DNA from: DASSSY01 sp035708205
Lineage (GTDB): Bacteria; Bacteroidota; Bacteroidia; Chitinophagales; Chitinophagaceae
Assembly (NCBI GenBank): GCA_035708205.1
Contig: DASSSY010000004.1
Coordinates: 62,001-126,000, forward strand
Length of the DNA stretch: 64,000 bases
Reading direction: 5' to 3'
Shown here in pieces: positions 7,520 through 16,779 of this stretch (position 1 is the stretch's first letter; each line of letters starts with the position of its first letter). Below the pieces are notes generated by a model that ran no database searches, was not told where the DNA came from, and worked only from the letters and a program-made list of their open reading frames with translations. A program made the translations under genes and the position numbers.

Positions 7520-10500
7520 ATGAAAAGGTTAGTTTTATTATTGGCACTGTGTTGGACCGGTAGCCATTTTAATATATCCTGGGCCCAGGATACGGCACAA
7601 GCGCCGCCTCCTGCAAGCGCCATACCGGACAATATGATGGCAACGCCTGTTCCCGGGGTCAACGCCAATACACTGAAAAAAGATCCGGTATTGGTCCAAC
7701 AGGATTCCTCATCAAAGGTCATGGCTCCGGATTCAAATCCGGTTCCGAAAACTGCGGCGGCTAAGGAAATCAGGAACAATGCAGCCTTAGACAGCTTAAC
7801 GGTAGACACTACGGCTAAAGTGGTGGCCGAAACGGTTTCCGGGGCCGCGCAGGAATATTTGCGTGGCGTGGTCATGGCCCCTCAAGGCAAAGAGCCGATT
7901 CCCGGCGTGGCGGTTCATTGGATCGGCCATAAAAAAGCGACACAAACAGATGCGGATGGCAAATTCACATTACCGTTTTATGCGGGAGACTCCATCTTGG
8001 TGTCCTCCGCCGGTTTTTCCCCTCAGGTAATTCGGGTAAAAGCAGGAACGAATGATTTAAAAATTACGCTGGCGATGACTTCTGAAAATGTGGTGAAAGA
8101 AGTGGTGATCACCGCTATGGGAATTATGCGGGACAAGGCAAGGCTGAGTTATGATGTGCAGACGATTGGCGGCGCAGACATCAACGAAGTTCATGACGGA
8201 TCTGGAAATATCATGTCTGATCTGCGCGGAAAAGTGGCCGGTCTTCAGATTGACAATACTTCCGGGGGGGCCGGTAGCGCAGTCAAGATATTACTACGGG
8301 GCAACCGTTCCATCTCCAGGAGCAACAGTCCTTTAGTTGTTGTTGATGGTATTCCGTATAGTGCCTCTGCTTACGGTACACAAAGTAGCGACGAAAACGG
8401 CGGCTATACCGGCGCGGACGGCGCGATGAATATTAACGCTGCCGACGTGCTGAGCATCAGTATCCTGAAAGGAGGCGCAGCAGCCGCTTTGTACGGTGGC
8501 GGCGGCTCCAACGGAGCGTTGATCATTACGACGAAAAGCGGCCTTGCCGGTAAGCTCCGGATCAATTATAACGGCGGGTTCAGCTATCAGTTCCCCTATC
8601 TCTTGATGGGCTTCCAAAATACCTATGGTCGCGGCAACAGCGGGCTGCACTCTGAAAATTCAGGATTCAGCTGGGGAGCGCCGGGGACAACCTATGCATA
8701 TAACGTCCGAGATTTTTTCCAGCCCGCCCTTACCCTGAATAATTCCGTCAGCTTTTCAGGAGGCTCTGAAAATCTTCAGGGATATGCCTCTTATACAAAT
8801 GCCACCGTGCAAGGCATTCTACCCGGCAACCTGCTCCAGAGGCATACTTTAAACACCAGGGTTACGGGTAACATTGCCAACAAGCTTTCGGCGGATGTAA
8901 AAGTAACCTATATGGATCAAATGATTAAAAACATTCCCCGGGTGGGAGAAGTGGGCACACCTATCAATGCTTATATCATGCCCCGGGATGTCAGCCGGGA
9001 GGACCTGAATCACTATGAAGATTTAGACGATTACGGCCAGCCGGTGCCTGCGCCATGGCCGACAACGAATACTTCCATCTACATGAATCCCGAATGGTTC
9101 ATCCATAATACTTCGGTAAACGCACACAGGGAGCGGGCCACCATTATGGGATCGTTAAAGTATGATTTTACCAATTGGCTGAACATTCAGGCCAGGTATG
9201 GCATGGATATGATTAGTGACCGAACGACTCAAAAATTTTATGATAAAACAGCCGTATTATCGCCCAATCCGGGCGGCCAATACACGGAGACGAACGGACA
9301 GAATGTTAACCATTATGCTGACCTGATTATTTCGGGAAAGAACAAATTCCTTAAAAATTTCAGTGTAGATTATAACCTAGGCGCTTCTTTCACTGCCACA
9401 ACTGCTTATAGCGAAAGCATATCCGCCAATGGCCTGACCATCGCTAATAAATTTTACATGAAATACGCCAGCGCGCCTTCCGTTTCAAACAGCTATAATG
9501 TGGGCGGCATTTCCTATGAGTCCGTCTTTGCTACCGCACAAGTTGGTTTCCGAGATTATTTGTTTCTGGACGGTACTTTTAGAAATGACTGGCAGGCTTA
9601 TCTTCCCTCACCGTATAGCTTTGCCTATCCTTCTTTCGGGCTGAACCTTATCATCTCTGATGCCTTAAAGCTACCGGATTGGGTTAATTTCGGAAAAGTG
9701 AGAGCCGCTTACGCAGTCGTTGGTATCGGTGGTAATCCATACATCACCAATCCTTATTTTTCCTTTGCGCCGGGTGGCGGTCATGGCTTTATTTCACGGG
9801 ATGCGACCATGGCCATTCCTGATTTAAAGCCTGAACTGTCCCCGGGCTTTGAAGTCGGAACAGACTGGTCGTTTTTTAAGGACAGGCTGATGGCTTCCGT
9901 GTCATTATACCGGACGAATACCCTGAACCAGTTGTTTAACGCACAAATGGCCCCCACTACAGGCTATTCTTCCCGCTGGATAAATGCCGGAAATGTTCAA
10001 AATGAAGGTATTGAAATCATGCTGTCCGGAACGCCTTACAAGAAAAATAACTTTAGCTGGACATCCACGCTTAATTTTTCAAGAAATATCAACAAAATTA
10101 TAGAGCTGTCTGACGAATTGAACGAATTCAACCTGAATTCCAGCGACCGTGTGGGGCGCCTGAAACTGACCAAAGGCGGTTCTTTTGGCGACATTTACGG
10201 GGGAGTATGGGCAAAAGATGCACAGGGTAGGCATTTAATTGATGCCAACGGGTTGCCCGTTGTCGAAAGTGACGAAAAAATCGGTAATGCCAGCCCGGAT
10301 TGGCTGATGGGCTGGCAGAATGAATTTCACTATAAAGACTTTAGCCTGTCTTTTCTCATTTCAGGAAGTATGGGCGGTATCTTTATTTCGGGAACGGACG
10401 GCTATATGGCCTATTATGGTGTAGCGGATTATACAACAGCCTTCAGGAACGGGGGACTAGTGCTGCCAGGCGTGTATGAAGACGGCTCACCAAATACGAC

Positions 10501-10846
10501 CCGAATTGATGCGGAGAAATTCTGGACGACTGTTTCCAACGGGCGGGCGCTGTATAGCCAGTTCTTCGCTTATGATGCCACTAATTTCAGGCTGAGGGAA
10601 ATCGCCCTGGGGTATACGTTCCATTTCAGATCCGGGTATATCCGGTCGGCAAAGTTATCATTGGTGGGCAGCAATTTGTTTTTCCTATACAGGGGAAAAG
10701 CCTTATTGAATATCCCGGGAATGCCGGACAGGAAAGCGCCGGTTGACCCGAACATGACGATGGGGGCCGGGAATGCCCAGGGCGTCGAATCGGGAACATT
10801 ACCTATTTCCAGAAGCCTTGGGTTGAATCTTAATGTAAATTTTTAA
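7520..10846 (+). CDS. SusC/RagA-family TonB-linked outer membrane protein
   Basis: 1108 aa from the ATG at 7520, which begins a clear signal peptide (MKRLVLLLALCW...SWAQ); the ATG at 7472 would place 16 residues before it. After the signal comes an unusual Ala/Pro/Ser-rich stretch (about residues 24-112), then a carboxypeptidase-regulatory-like domain (YLRGVVMAPQGKEPIPGVAV), the plug (ISRSNSPLVVVDGIPY, SISILKGGAAAALYGGGGSN) and a long barrel. It imports an oligomeric nutrient with the SusD-like lipoprotein encoded 20 bases downstream. No glycosidase, sulfatase or peptidase gene is adjacent, so the substrate is unknown. Confidence 0.93.
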   Translation: MKRLVLLLALCWTGSHFNISWAQDTAQAPPPASAIPDNMMATPVPGVNANTLKKDPVLVQQDSSSKVMAPDSNPVPKTAAAKEIRNNAALDSLTVDTTAKVVAETVSGAAQEYLRGVVMAPQGKEPIPGVAVHWIGHKKATQTDADGKFTLPFYAGDSILVSSAGFSPQVIRVKAGTNDLKITLAMTSENVVKEVVITAMGIMRDKARLSYDVQTIGGADINEVHDGSGNIMSDLRGKVAGLQIDNTSGGAGSAVKILLRGNRSISRSNSPLVVVDGIPYSASAYGTQSSDENGGYTGADGAMNINAADVLSISILKGGAAAALYGGGGSNGALIITTKSGLAGKLRINYNGGFSYQFPYLLMGFQNTYGRGNSGLHSENSGFSWGAPGTTYAYNVRDFFQPALTLNNSVSFSGGSENLQGYASYTNATVQGILPGNLLQRHTLNTRVTGNIANKLSADVKVTYMDQMIKNIPRVGEVGTPINAYIMPRDVSREDLNHYEDLDDYGQPVPAPWPTTNTSIYMNPEWFIHNTSVNAHRERATIMGSLKYDFTNWLNIQARYGMDMISDRTTQKFYDKTAVLSPNPGGQYTETNGQNVNHYADLIISGKNKFLKNFSVDYNLGASFTATTAYSESISANGLTIANKFYMKYASAPSVSNSYNVGGISYESVFATAQVGFRDYLFLDGTFRNDWQAYLPSPYSFAYPSFGLNLIISDALKLPDWVNFGKVRAAYAVVGIGGNPYITNPYFSFAPGGGHGFISRDATMAIPDLKPELSPGFEVGTDWSFFKDRLMASVSLYRTNTLNQLFNAQMAPTTGYSSRWINAGNVQNEGIEIMLSGTPYKKNNFSWTSTLNFSRNINKIIELSDELNEFNLNSSDRVGRLKLTKGGSFGDIYGGVWAKDAQGRHLIDANGLPVVESDEKIGNASPDWLMGWQNEFHYKDFSLSFLISGSMGGIFISGTDGYMAYYGVADYTTAFRNGGLVLPGVYEDGSPNTTRIDAEKFWTTVSNGRALYSQFFAYDATNFRLREIALGYTFHFRSGYIRSAKLSLVGSNLFFLYRGKALLNIPGMPDRKAPVDPNMTMGAGNAQGVESGTLPISRSLGLNLNVNF

Positions 10847-10866
10847 TTTTTATGAGGTCGTTTAAG

Positions 10867-12417
10867 ATGAAGAAGTTTTTTTTAAATATCGGTTGTTTAG
10901 CTCTTGTGGCCATGCTTTACAGCTCCTGCACTAAAAAATTTGATGACATCAATACAGACAATTCAAGGATTTCGGACATTACCGCGCAGGATATTCCTTA
11001 CTTGTTTTCAAAAGCGCAGTCGGTAGGCTCGCCATACAGCTATCAGACCTATCAGAACCTGTATGCAGATCTGTATGCGCAATATTACGCCACTACCTCT
11101 ACAGGGTTTCAAACAGACCGTTACAACATCCGCTTGGACTGGCTGGACAACAACTGGCGTAATCAATACACGGGCATGATGCCCCAGCTATTAACTATCT
11201 TTGAAAACACGGATCCTAATTCGGTTGAATACGCACTGGCCAGTATCTGGTGGGTTTATGCCTTTCATCATATGACCGACTATTGGGGACCTATTCCTTA
11301 CCTGCAATTAGGAAAAACCGGTACGGAGGCGCCGCCATACGATCCCATGGATAAAATATATGACGACTTCTTTACACGACTCGAGCATGCCGTCGGAATA
11401 TTAAAAAATACGGACAGGGCAAGCGTGTTTGAAGGCTATGATCTACTGTTTAATGGTAATATCCAGCACTGGATTAAGTTTGCCAATACTTTAAGGCTAA
11501 GGCTGGCACTCCGCATTTCAAACGTTGAGCCGGCAAAAGCAAAAGAAGAGGCAGAGGCAGCTGTAGCTTCAGGGGTGATGCAGGACAATTCTGATAATGC
11601 GCAAATGCAGAAAACGCTTGCAGGAAACGATTACAACCCTTTAGCGCATATAGCGGTCTGGAACGAATTCAGCATGAGCGCGACAATGTTATCTTATTTA
11701 AAAGGCTATAATGATCCGAGGATCGGCATTTATTTTCAGCCCGCCATTAATAACAAAGAATTTGCCGGGCTGAGGAACGGGCAATCTACTACAGATCTGA
11801 ATAAACCCGGAAATCAACCTAAAGCCAATTCACAAATCGGGCCGGGTTGGGAAACTTGGGATGGTTCAGGATGGAACCCTAACCTGACCCGCCCCATGGA
11901 AATCATGTGTTGTGCCGAAGCTTATTTCTTAAGAGCGGAAGGTGCTTTAAACGGATGGGACATGGAGGGCACTGCCCGGGATTTGTATGAAAAGGGAATC
12001 CGCATGAGCATGGAGCAATGGGGCGTTATGGATATGACGGCAATTGACAGCTATATACAATCAGATGCTGTTCCTGCAGCCGTGGAGGGTGCTATTCCTT
12101 CAGCGGCCGTAAGCAACGTTCCCATTAAGTGGTCGACAGATGAGTTAACGGAGCGGGCACAGATCGGTACACAAAAATGGCTGGCCTTATTTCCCGACGG
12201 TTTTGAAGCATGGGCGGAAGAAAGAAGAAGCGGCTATCCGGAACTATATCCGGTCGTTCAATCCGATAATCCCGATTTACCTCAGGGAACCACCATCAAA
12301 CGACTGCCATATCCTACAGTTGAATACCAGACGGACGCGGATCAGCTGGATAAAGGAAAGGCATTACTGAACGGGCCGGATAACGCGGCTACACGTCTTT
12401 GGTGGGATATGAATTGA
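10867..12417 (+). CDS. SusD/RagB-family surface lipoprotein
   Basis: 516 aa. The ATG at 10867 gives MKKFF... and a lipobox ending SSC at residue 21; an ATG at 10852 (MRSFK...) adds five residues and cannot be excluded. The mature part is rich in Tyr, Trp and Asp, with the SusD-like helical TPR framework (YALASIWWVYAFHHMTDYWG, EIMCCAEAYFLRAEGALNGW). It captures substrate at the cell surface and lids the SusC barrel. It follows the SusC gene directly in the same operon and is followed by a terminator. Confidence 0.92.
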   Translation: MKKFFLNIGCLALVAMLYSSCTKKFDDINTDNSRISDITAQDIPYLFSKAQSVGSPYSYQTYQNLYADLYAQYYATTSTGFQTDRYNIRLDWLDNNWRNQYTGMMPQLLTIFENTDPNSVEYALASIWWVYAFHHMTDYWGPIPYLQLGKTGTEAPPYDPMDKIYDDFFTRLEHAVGILKNTDRASVFEGYDLLFNGNIQHWIKFANTLRLRLALRISNVEPAKAKEEAEAAVASGVMQDNSDNAQMQKTLAGNDYNPLAHIAVWNEFSMSATMLSYLKGYNDPRIGIYFQPAINNKEFAGLRNGQSTTDLNKPGNQPKANSQIGPGWETWDGSGWNPNLTRPMEIMCCAEAYFLRAEGALNGWDMEGTARDLYEKGIRMSMEQWGVMDMTAIDSYIQSDAVPAAVEGAIPSAAVSNVPIKWSTDELTERAQIGTQKWLALFPDGFEAWAEERRSGYPELYPVVQSDNPDLPQGTTIKRLPYPTVEYQTDADQLDKGKALLNGPDNAATRLWWDMN

Positions 12418-12443
12418 ATAGAGGAATTTTATGGGTCTATATT

Positions 12444-12474
12444 AAAAAAAGGCCTGCAACGCCTTTCTTTTTTT
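12444..12474. terminator. Bidirectional terminator between susD-like and pntB
   Basis: AAAAAAAGGC / GCCTTTCTTTTTTT hairpin with a 7-nt loop, lying between two converging genes. The A and T tracts let it serve both strands. Confidence 0.7.
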
Positions 12475-12498
12475 ATTTCCAATGGCATAGAAACGTTA

Positions 12499-14010
12499 TC
12501 AAATCTCTTTAATTGCCGCAACCAGTTCTTGTAAGGCTTTTTTAGCATCCCCGAAAAGCATGGAAGTCTTCGGCCGGAAGAATAAGGAATTTTCTATGCC
12601 TGCGTAGCCCGGTTTCATACTTCGCTTATTAACAATCACATGTTCCGCTTTTTCTACCTCCAATACCGGCATGCCATAAATCGGGCTGCCTGGATCTTCC
12701 AGCGCCGCCGGGTTGACCACATCATTGGCACCGAGGATCAACACCACACTGGTATTAGGAAAAGCCTTATTAGCGGATTCCATTTCCAATAGCTTATCAT
12801 AAGAAACATCCGCCTCGGCCAGCAAGACATTCATATGCCCCGGCATACGGCCCGCCACGGGATGAATGCCATACTGAACGGGCACGCCTTTTTCTTCCAG
12901 GGCTTTTTCCAGCTCATGACAGGCATGTTGCGCCTGTGCCACTGCCAAACCATAGCCCGGAACAATGATAACATTCCGGGCATAGCCCAGGACAATCGCC
13001 GCATCGTTAACCGAAATTTCCCGAACGCTACCACCGTTTTCGCCGGCAGCACCCGGCATGTCTTTGTTACCCCCAAAGGCGCCAAGCAATACATTTTTCA
13101 GTGAACGGTTCATGGCCTTACACATCAAAATGGTTAAAATGCCTCCTGCAGAGCCTACTAAAATGCCACCGGTGATCATCACGGCATTGTCATACAGCAA
13201 ACCGCCGCAGCCCGCTGCCACACCGGTACAGGCGTTTAGAAGGGAAATAACCACCGGCATATCGGCCCCGCCAATGGGCAAAACAAAAAAGATACCGTAT
13301 AATATCGCTAATAAAACGATCAGCCCGAAAATCAGCAAGGCCGTCCCGGAAACCGGCAGGGTAGCCATATATCCGTTATTTAAAGCCGCTTGCTGTGGAC
13401 AAATGATCAGGAACAGGACCACCAGCACCAATAATCCTGTCAGAACGGCAAAGTTCAACATCTTTTGGCCCGGGAAAACTTTGTCCTTGAATTTCCCGTT
13501 TAATTTTCCCCAGGCCACCATGCTCCCGGTAAAGGAAACAGTGCCGATCACCACTTCAATCAACAGGATCAACAACAAGCCGGTGACCAGCTTCTCCTGG
13601 AAGCCCGGGGCAATGATAACGGTATGGGCGCCGCTGGCCAAAACACCGGCTGCCAAGGGCAATTTACTCAAATGGTCAAACTCTATGATCCCGATCAAGG
13701 CGGCACAAAGGCCACCCATGCCATTGAACATGCTGACCATCTCGGGCATGGCCGTCATCTTGACTTTCCGGGCGCTGACCACACCAATCGTTCCGCCGAT
13801 AAATATCCCACCGAAGATCCAGCCGAAATTGTGAAGCCCTTTCCCGTCTTCACGATAAAGAAAAACAGTACCGAGAATAGCCACCAGCATTCCGGCCGCG
13901 GCCACCAGGTTGCCTTTTCGCGCGGTTGAAGGTTGCGCCAGCATTTCCAGGCCGACAATAAACGTTACAGAGCCAATCAGATAGGACAATAATAATAAAG
14001 CATGCATCAT
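12499..14010 (-). CDS. pntB: NAD(P) transhydrogenase subunit beta
   Basis: 503 aa. The N-terminal ~300 residues form the proton-channel membrane domain (about nine hydrophobic segments), followed by the NADP(H)-binding domain III with its Rossmann loop IIVPGYGLAVAQAQHACHEL and the conserved VLILGANDVVNPAALEDPGS. It couples proton entry to reduction of NADP+ by NADH. Together with the small subunit encoded 60 bases upstream it forms the membrane part of the complex. The NAD-binding alpha-1 subunit needed for activity is not encoded next to it. Confidence 0.95.
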   Translation of the reverse strand: MMHALLLLSYLIGSVTFIVGLEMLAQPSTARKGNLVAAAGMLVAILGTVFLYREDGKGLHNFGWIFGGIFIGGTIGVVSARKVKMTAMPEMVSMFNGMGGLCAALIGIIEFDHLSKLPLAAGVLASGAHTVIIAPGFQEKLVTGLLLILLIEVVIGTVSFTGSMVAWGKLNGKFKDKVFPGQKMLNFAVLTGLLVLVVLFLIICPQQAALNNGYMATLPVSGTALLIFGLIVLLAILYGIFFVLPIGGADMPVVISLLNACTGVAAGCGGLLYDNAVMITGGILVGSAGGILTILMCKAMNRSLKNVLLGAFGGNKDMPGAAGENGGSVREISVNDAAIVLGYARNVIIVPGYGLAVAQAQHACHELEKALEEKGVPVQYGIHPVAGRMPGHMNVLLAEADVSYDKLLEMESANKAFPNTSVVLILGANDVVNPAALEDPGSPIYGMPVLEVEKAEHVIVNKRSMKPGYAGIENSLFFRPKTSMLFGDAKKALQELVAAIKEI

Positions 14011-14070
14011 ATCATCATGATATTTTTTGAATTTAAATTTTTGATCCCAGGGCTACTCTTTTGCAAGACA

Positions 14071-14382
14071 TTACTTCTTTTTCTTTTTAAACATTTCTAG
14101 CATCCTGTCCGTAACCACAAAGCCACCGACCACGTTCAGCGTACCCACAATGACCGCCAGGAATCCTAAGATGATGGCGGGATAATTATTGACCTCTACC
14201 GTTCCCAAAATGATGATAGCGCCGATAATGACCACGCCATGAATGGCATTTGCCCCACTCATCAAAGGCGTATGCAGAACAGCCGGCACACGCCCGATAA
14301 TTTCAATACCCAAAAAAACTGACAGGATAACAATTGTAATGACGGCATAATGCGTCACAAAAAACTGGCTGAACATTTCCAT
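14071..14382 (-). CDS. pntAB: NAD(P) transhydrogenase subunit alpha part 2 (membrane)
   Basis: 103 aa with three or four hydrophobic helices and the conserved IPAVLHTPLMSGANAIHG-like signature (here VPAVLHTPLMSGANAIHG). It corresponds to the C-terminal membrane part of E. coli PntA, encoded separately as in many three-subunit transhydrogenases. It sits just upstream of pntB on the same strand. The usual preceding gene, for the NAD(H)-binding alpha part 1, is absent; the next upstream gene belongs to another system. Confidence 0.93.
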   Translation of the reverse strand: MEMFSQFFVTHYAVITIVILSVFLGIEIIGRVPAVLHTPLMSGANAIHGVVIIGAIIILGTVEVNNYPAIILGFLAVIVGTLNVVGGFVVTDRMLEMFKKKKK

Positions 14383-14525
14383 AGGTAAATATTTTTACCT
14401 GCTAAATATAAACCAATAATTTGCGAAATCAAAGATTTACGCCAAATAATATGAAATGAGTCTGCAATATTATCCGCACATCTCTCCCCTGGAATTCATT
14501 CGGACTTAGCGGCTCTTTTCAACTT

Positions 14526-14559
14526 TCCGGTAAGATCAATTGTCCGGTAAGATCAATTG
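14526..14559. repeat. Two tandem 17-bp copies across the end of the STN gene
   Basis: TCCGGTAAGATCAATTG occurs twice without a gap (14526-14542, 14543-14559). The second copy includes the stop codon of the leftward STN-domain gene. Flanking AACTTTCCGG and CCGAAAAGTT can pair with one mismatch, so the unit may sit in a terminator loop. Confidence 0.8.
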
Positions 14560-15887
14560 TCCGAAAAGTTCAGTCGGTAAAATACAGACACCCGGAAGCC
14601 TAGCCACAATTGTGTCAAACGGGCGCCTGCCGGGCTATAGGACCGGCTCAGCACATAAGGCGGCTTCATCGTCCGGAAACGGTTATCCGCATCAATAACC
14701 GGCGGCTCAAGACTGTTCAGATCAAAAGGCTGATCCCGGCTGAAATATTGCGTGGACAACCTGTTGATGACAAGGCTGCCGGAAATACTCAGGTCTTTAT
14801 TGATCTTCCGGATTGCAGATAACGAAAAACGGGTCAATCTTGATTGGACAAACAACGGGGTGTTTGTTTCCGTAATGACGGGCAGCGGCGTAGGATTTGA
14901 GGAATCCGGCGGCGGGAAAACAGTATCAAATGTAGTATAGACGTAAGACTTTGAAAAACTTTTGCCAGTACTGATACCCACTCCCAACGCCCAATGCTCA
15001 TTGATCTGCGCTTCCGCGCCAAGGCCATACCGGAATTGGGAATAGTCGCCCACATTGTAGGATAAGTCCGCATAGAGGAACCGGAATCCAAAATGAAGCG
15101 CCGGACTGAGATAATAGGTTTCATCTGCGGAAAGTCCCACACCCAACAAAAAATTTTTCCTGAAAAAAACGCCGATCGCTCCCTGGTTCCAGGGGTTGGC
15201 CTGTTGCTGATGCCCGCCACCCGGGGGGTTCAAGCTGGCATAAGGATTCACGACGTTATCATCTTTGCCGGGATAGCGCATTACCATTTCAATGCTCCCC
15301 ATGCTGCCTCCGCCAACGCCACCACCGAAATAATAACCGGATGCCGTAGTACTGTCGCCGATAACGATGATAGTTTGTGGAGCGCTGTCCGCTGAGGAAG
15401 AAACTCCGGTTCCCGGCACGGCCCGTTGTCCGGATGTTATAACAAGTTGTTTTACAGGTCCGGCCCTCCGGGGAACAATTGTTTTTGCTTTTTGTTTTTT
15501 ATGTGATTTCCGGTGCTTGTGCGGGGTATTTTCCGGAACCTGGTAAACAATAAATCCCGGATGGATCGCTTTGTAACCAATTCCCGATTTTCTTTTAATA
15601 ACCGCCAATAATTTAATGGCGGTCATGCGCTGATCTTTTACCCGGAAACGCCTGTCACCGGTTATTTTTGAGGCATTATAAGAAAAGGTAATCCCCGTTT
15701 GCTGCTGAATGATATGGGTCAGTTCATCAAAGGTATACCATTTTTTGCTCAACTGAATTTCCTTATACAGCATAGGATCGTCCTGTGCATGTACCGGGAA
15801 GGCAACCATGCTACACAGGGCCAGCAGGCTCAGCATCAAAAATTTAAGGACAACCTTCCCCTTCCAGATAAATGTCTTTTCCTTCAA
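14553..15887 (-). CDS. STN-domain outer membrane protein linked to a FecR system
   Basis: 444 aa. A signal peptide (...LCSMVAFPVHAQ) precedes a secretin/TonB short N-terminal domain (about residues 37-115: ELTHIIQQQTGITFSYNASK, GIGYKAIHPGFIVYQV), the module that lets transporters signal to FecR. A very basic linker (HKHRKSHKKQKAK) and a Gly-rich stretch follow, then ~200 residues of alternating beta strands ending RVSVFYRLNFSDN, consistent with a small barrel. No TonB plug or large receptor barrel is present. The start overlaps fecR by 44 bases; an internal ATG at 15836 would remove the overlap. Its role is probably signal input to the adjacent FecR; the ligand is unknown. Confidence 0.75.
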   Translation of the reverse strand: MKEKTFIWKGKVVLKFLMLSLLALCSMVAFPVHAQDDPMLYKEIQLSKKWYTFDELTHIIQQQTGITFSYNASKITGDRRFRVKDQRMTAIKLLAVIKRKSGIGYKAIHPGFIVYQVPENTPHKHRKSHKKQKAKTIVPRRAGPVKQLVITSGQRAVPGTGVSSSADSAPQTIIVIGDSTTASGYYFGGGVGGGSMGSIEMVMRYPGKDDNVVNPYASLNPPGGGHQQQANPWNQGAIGVFFRKNFLLGVGLSADETYYLSPALHFGFRFLYADLSYNVGDYSQFRYGLGAEAQINEHWALGVGISTGKSFSKSYVYTTFDTVFPPPDSSNPTPLPVITETNTPLFVQSRLTRFSLSAIRKINKDLSISGSLVINRLSTQYFSRDQPFDLNSLEPPVIDADNRFRTMKPPYVLSRSYSPAGARLTQLWLGFRVSVFYRLNFSDN

Positions 15888-16779
15888 TTTTATAATCTAG
15901 GTTAAATGTTACGGCAATTATTCCTACCAGTTGCCGGATATTTTTATTGTTCATACCCCCGCTGAAACGGCAATGGGCGATGCCCGGGTTTTGAAAATGA
16001 AAACGGACCCCGAAATAATGACCCAGTTGCGCCGCCACTTCAGACAAGGGCTGGCCGTCAAATTGAAAGCTGCCGGTTTTTGGCGTATCGGCAACCAACA
16101 CAAATTTATTTTCCGTCAAAAGATACAACCCGGTTTGCCCTGCGGCGACAGGCAGTGTATCCGCCTTATTATAAAACAAAACGCTGCCTTTTTTAAGGTC
16201 CACCGAAACCTTATCCGGCGCGGTTTCTTCCACGGAAAATTCCGTTCCCGTTACCCGGATATTCAAATCATGGGATAAGCGAACAATAAAGGGTTGTTGC
16301 GGATTATGCCTTACGCTGAACCCGGCATTTCCCTTAAGGGTAACTACTCTTTCAGCGCCCTCAAATGTTTTGGGATATCGTAATTCCGCTCCCGGCTCCA
16401 GGGTTACCTGAGTTTGATCCGTCAATGATAGATTCATGGCCTGTGAAGCTTTGATAACAATCATTCTCTGATATGGATTGAACCACAGATAGTAACCGGC
16501 AAGCCCAAGGATAATTGCTATAGATGCGGCGATGGCCGGGATGCGCCAAGCAATTTTTTTTGTATTACCGGTTTGTCCTGTGGCATAAAAGCGTTCCCAT
16601 TCTTTTTGAATATCTGGCTGCTCATAAATATCATCGCCAGCTGCCAGCCAGGATTGGTATAAGGATTGGAAATATGCCTGTCGTTCAGGCGAAGACCGCG
16701 CAAAGTCTTCTGCCTGTTCGGCTTCTTCAGGACGGGCTCTTCCCGAAAAGTATTTGATGATCAGTTCAAAATCTACCAT
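15844..16779 (-). CDS. FecR-family anti-sigma factor
   Basis: 311 aa. An N-terminal cytoplasmic domain (FELIIKYFSGRARPEEAEQAE) is followed by one membrane helix (IPAIAASIAIILGLAGYYLW, about residues 81-100), the periplasmic FecR domain (TDQTQVTLEPGAELRYPKTF, FIVRLSHDLNIRVTGTEFSV) and a C-terminal DUF4974-type domain. It holds the partner ECF sigma factor at the membrane until an outer membrane signal is relayed. It overlaps the sigma gene by 7 bases and the STN gene by 44, so the three are translationally coupled. Confidence 0.92.
   Translation of the reverse strand: MVDFELIIKYFSGRARPEEAEQAEDFARSSPERQAYFQSLYQSWLAAGDDIYEQPDIQKEWERFYATGQTGNTKKIAWRIPAIAASIAIILGLAGYYLWFNPYQRMIVIKASQAMNLSLTDQTQVTLEPGAELRYPKTFEGAERVVTLKGNAGFSVRHNPQQPFIVRLSHDLNIRVTGTEFSVEETAPDKVSVDLKKGSVLFYNKADTLPVAAGQTGLYLLTENKFVLVADTPKTGSFQFDGQPLSEVAAQLGHYFGVRFHFQNPGIAHCRFSGGMNNKNIRQLVGIIAVTFNLDYKIEGKDIYLEGEGCP

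Noticed and set aside
13058..13834. 258-codon open frame on the strand opposite pntB
   Set aside because: It is antisense to a clear transhydrogenase gene, has a composition expected from the complement of membrane-protein codons, and lacks any family motif.
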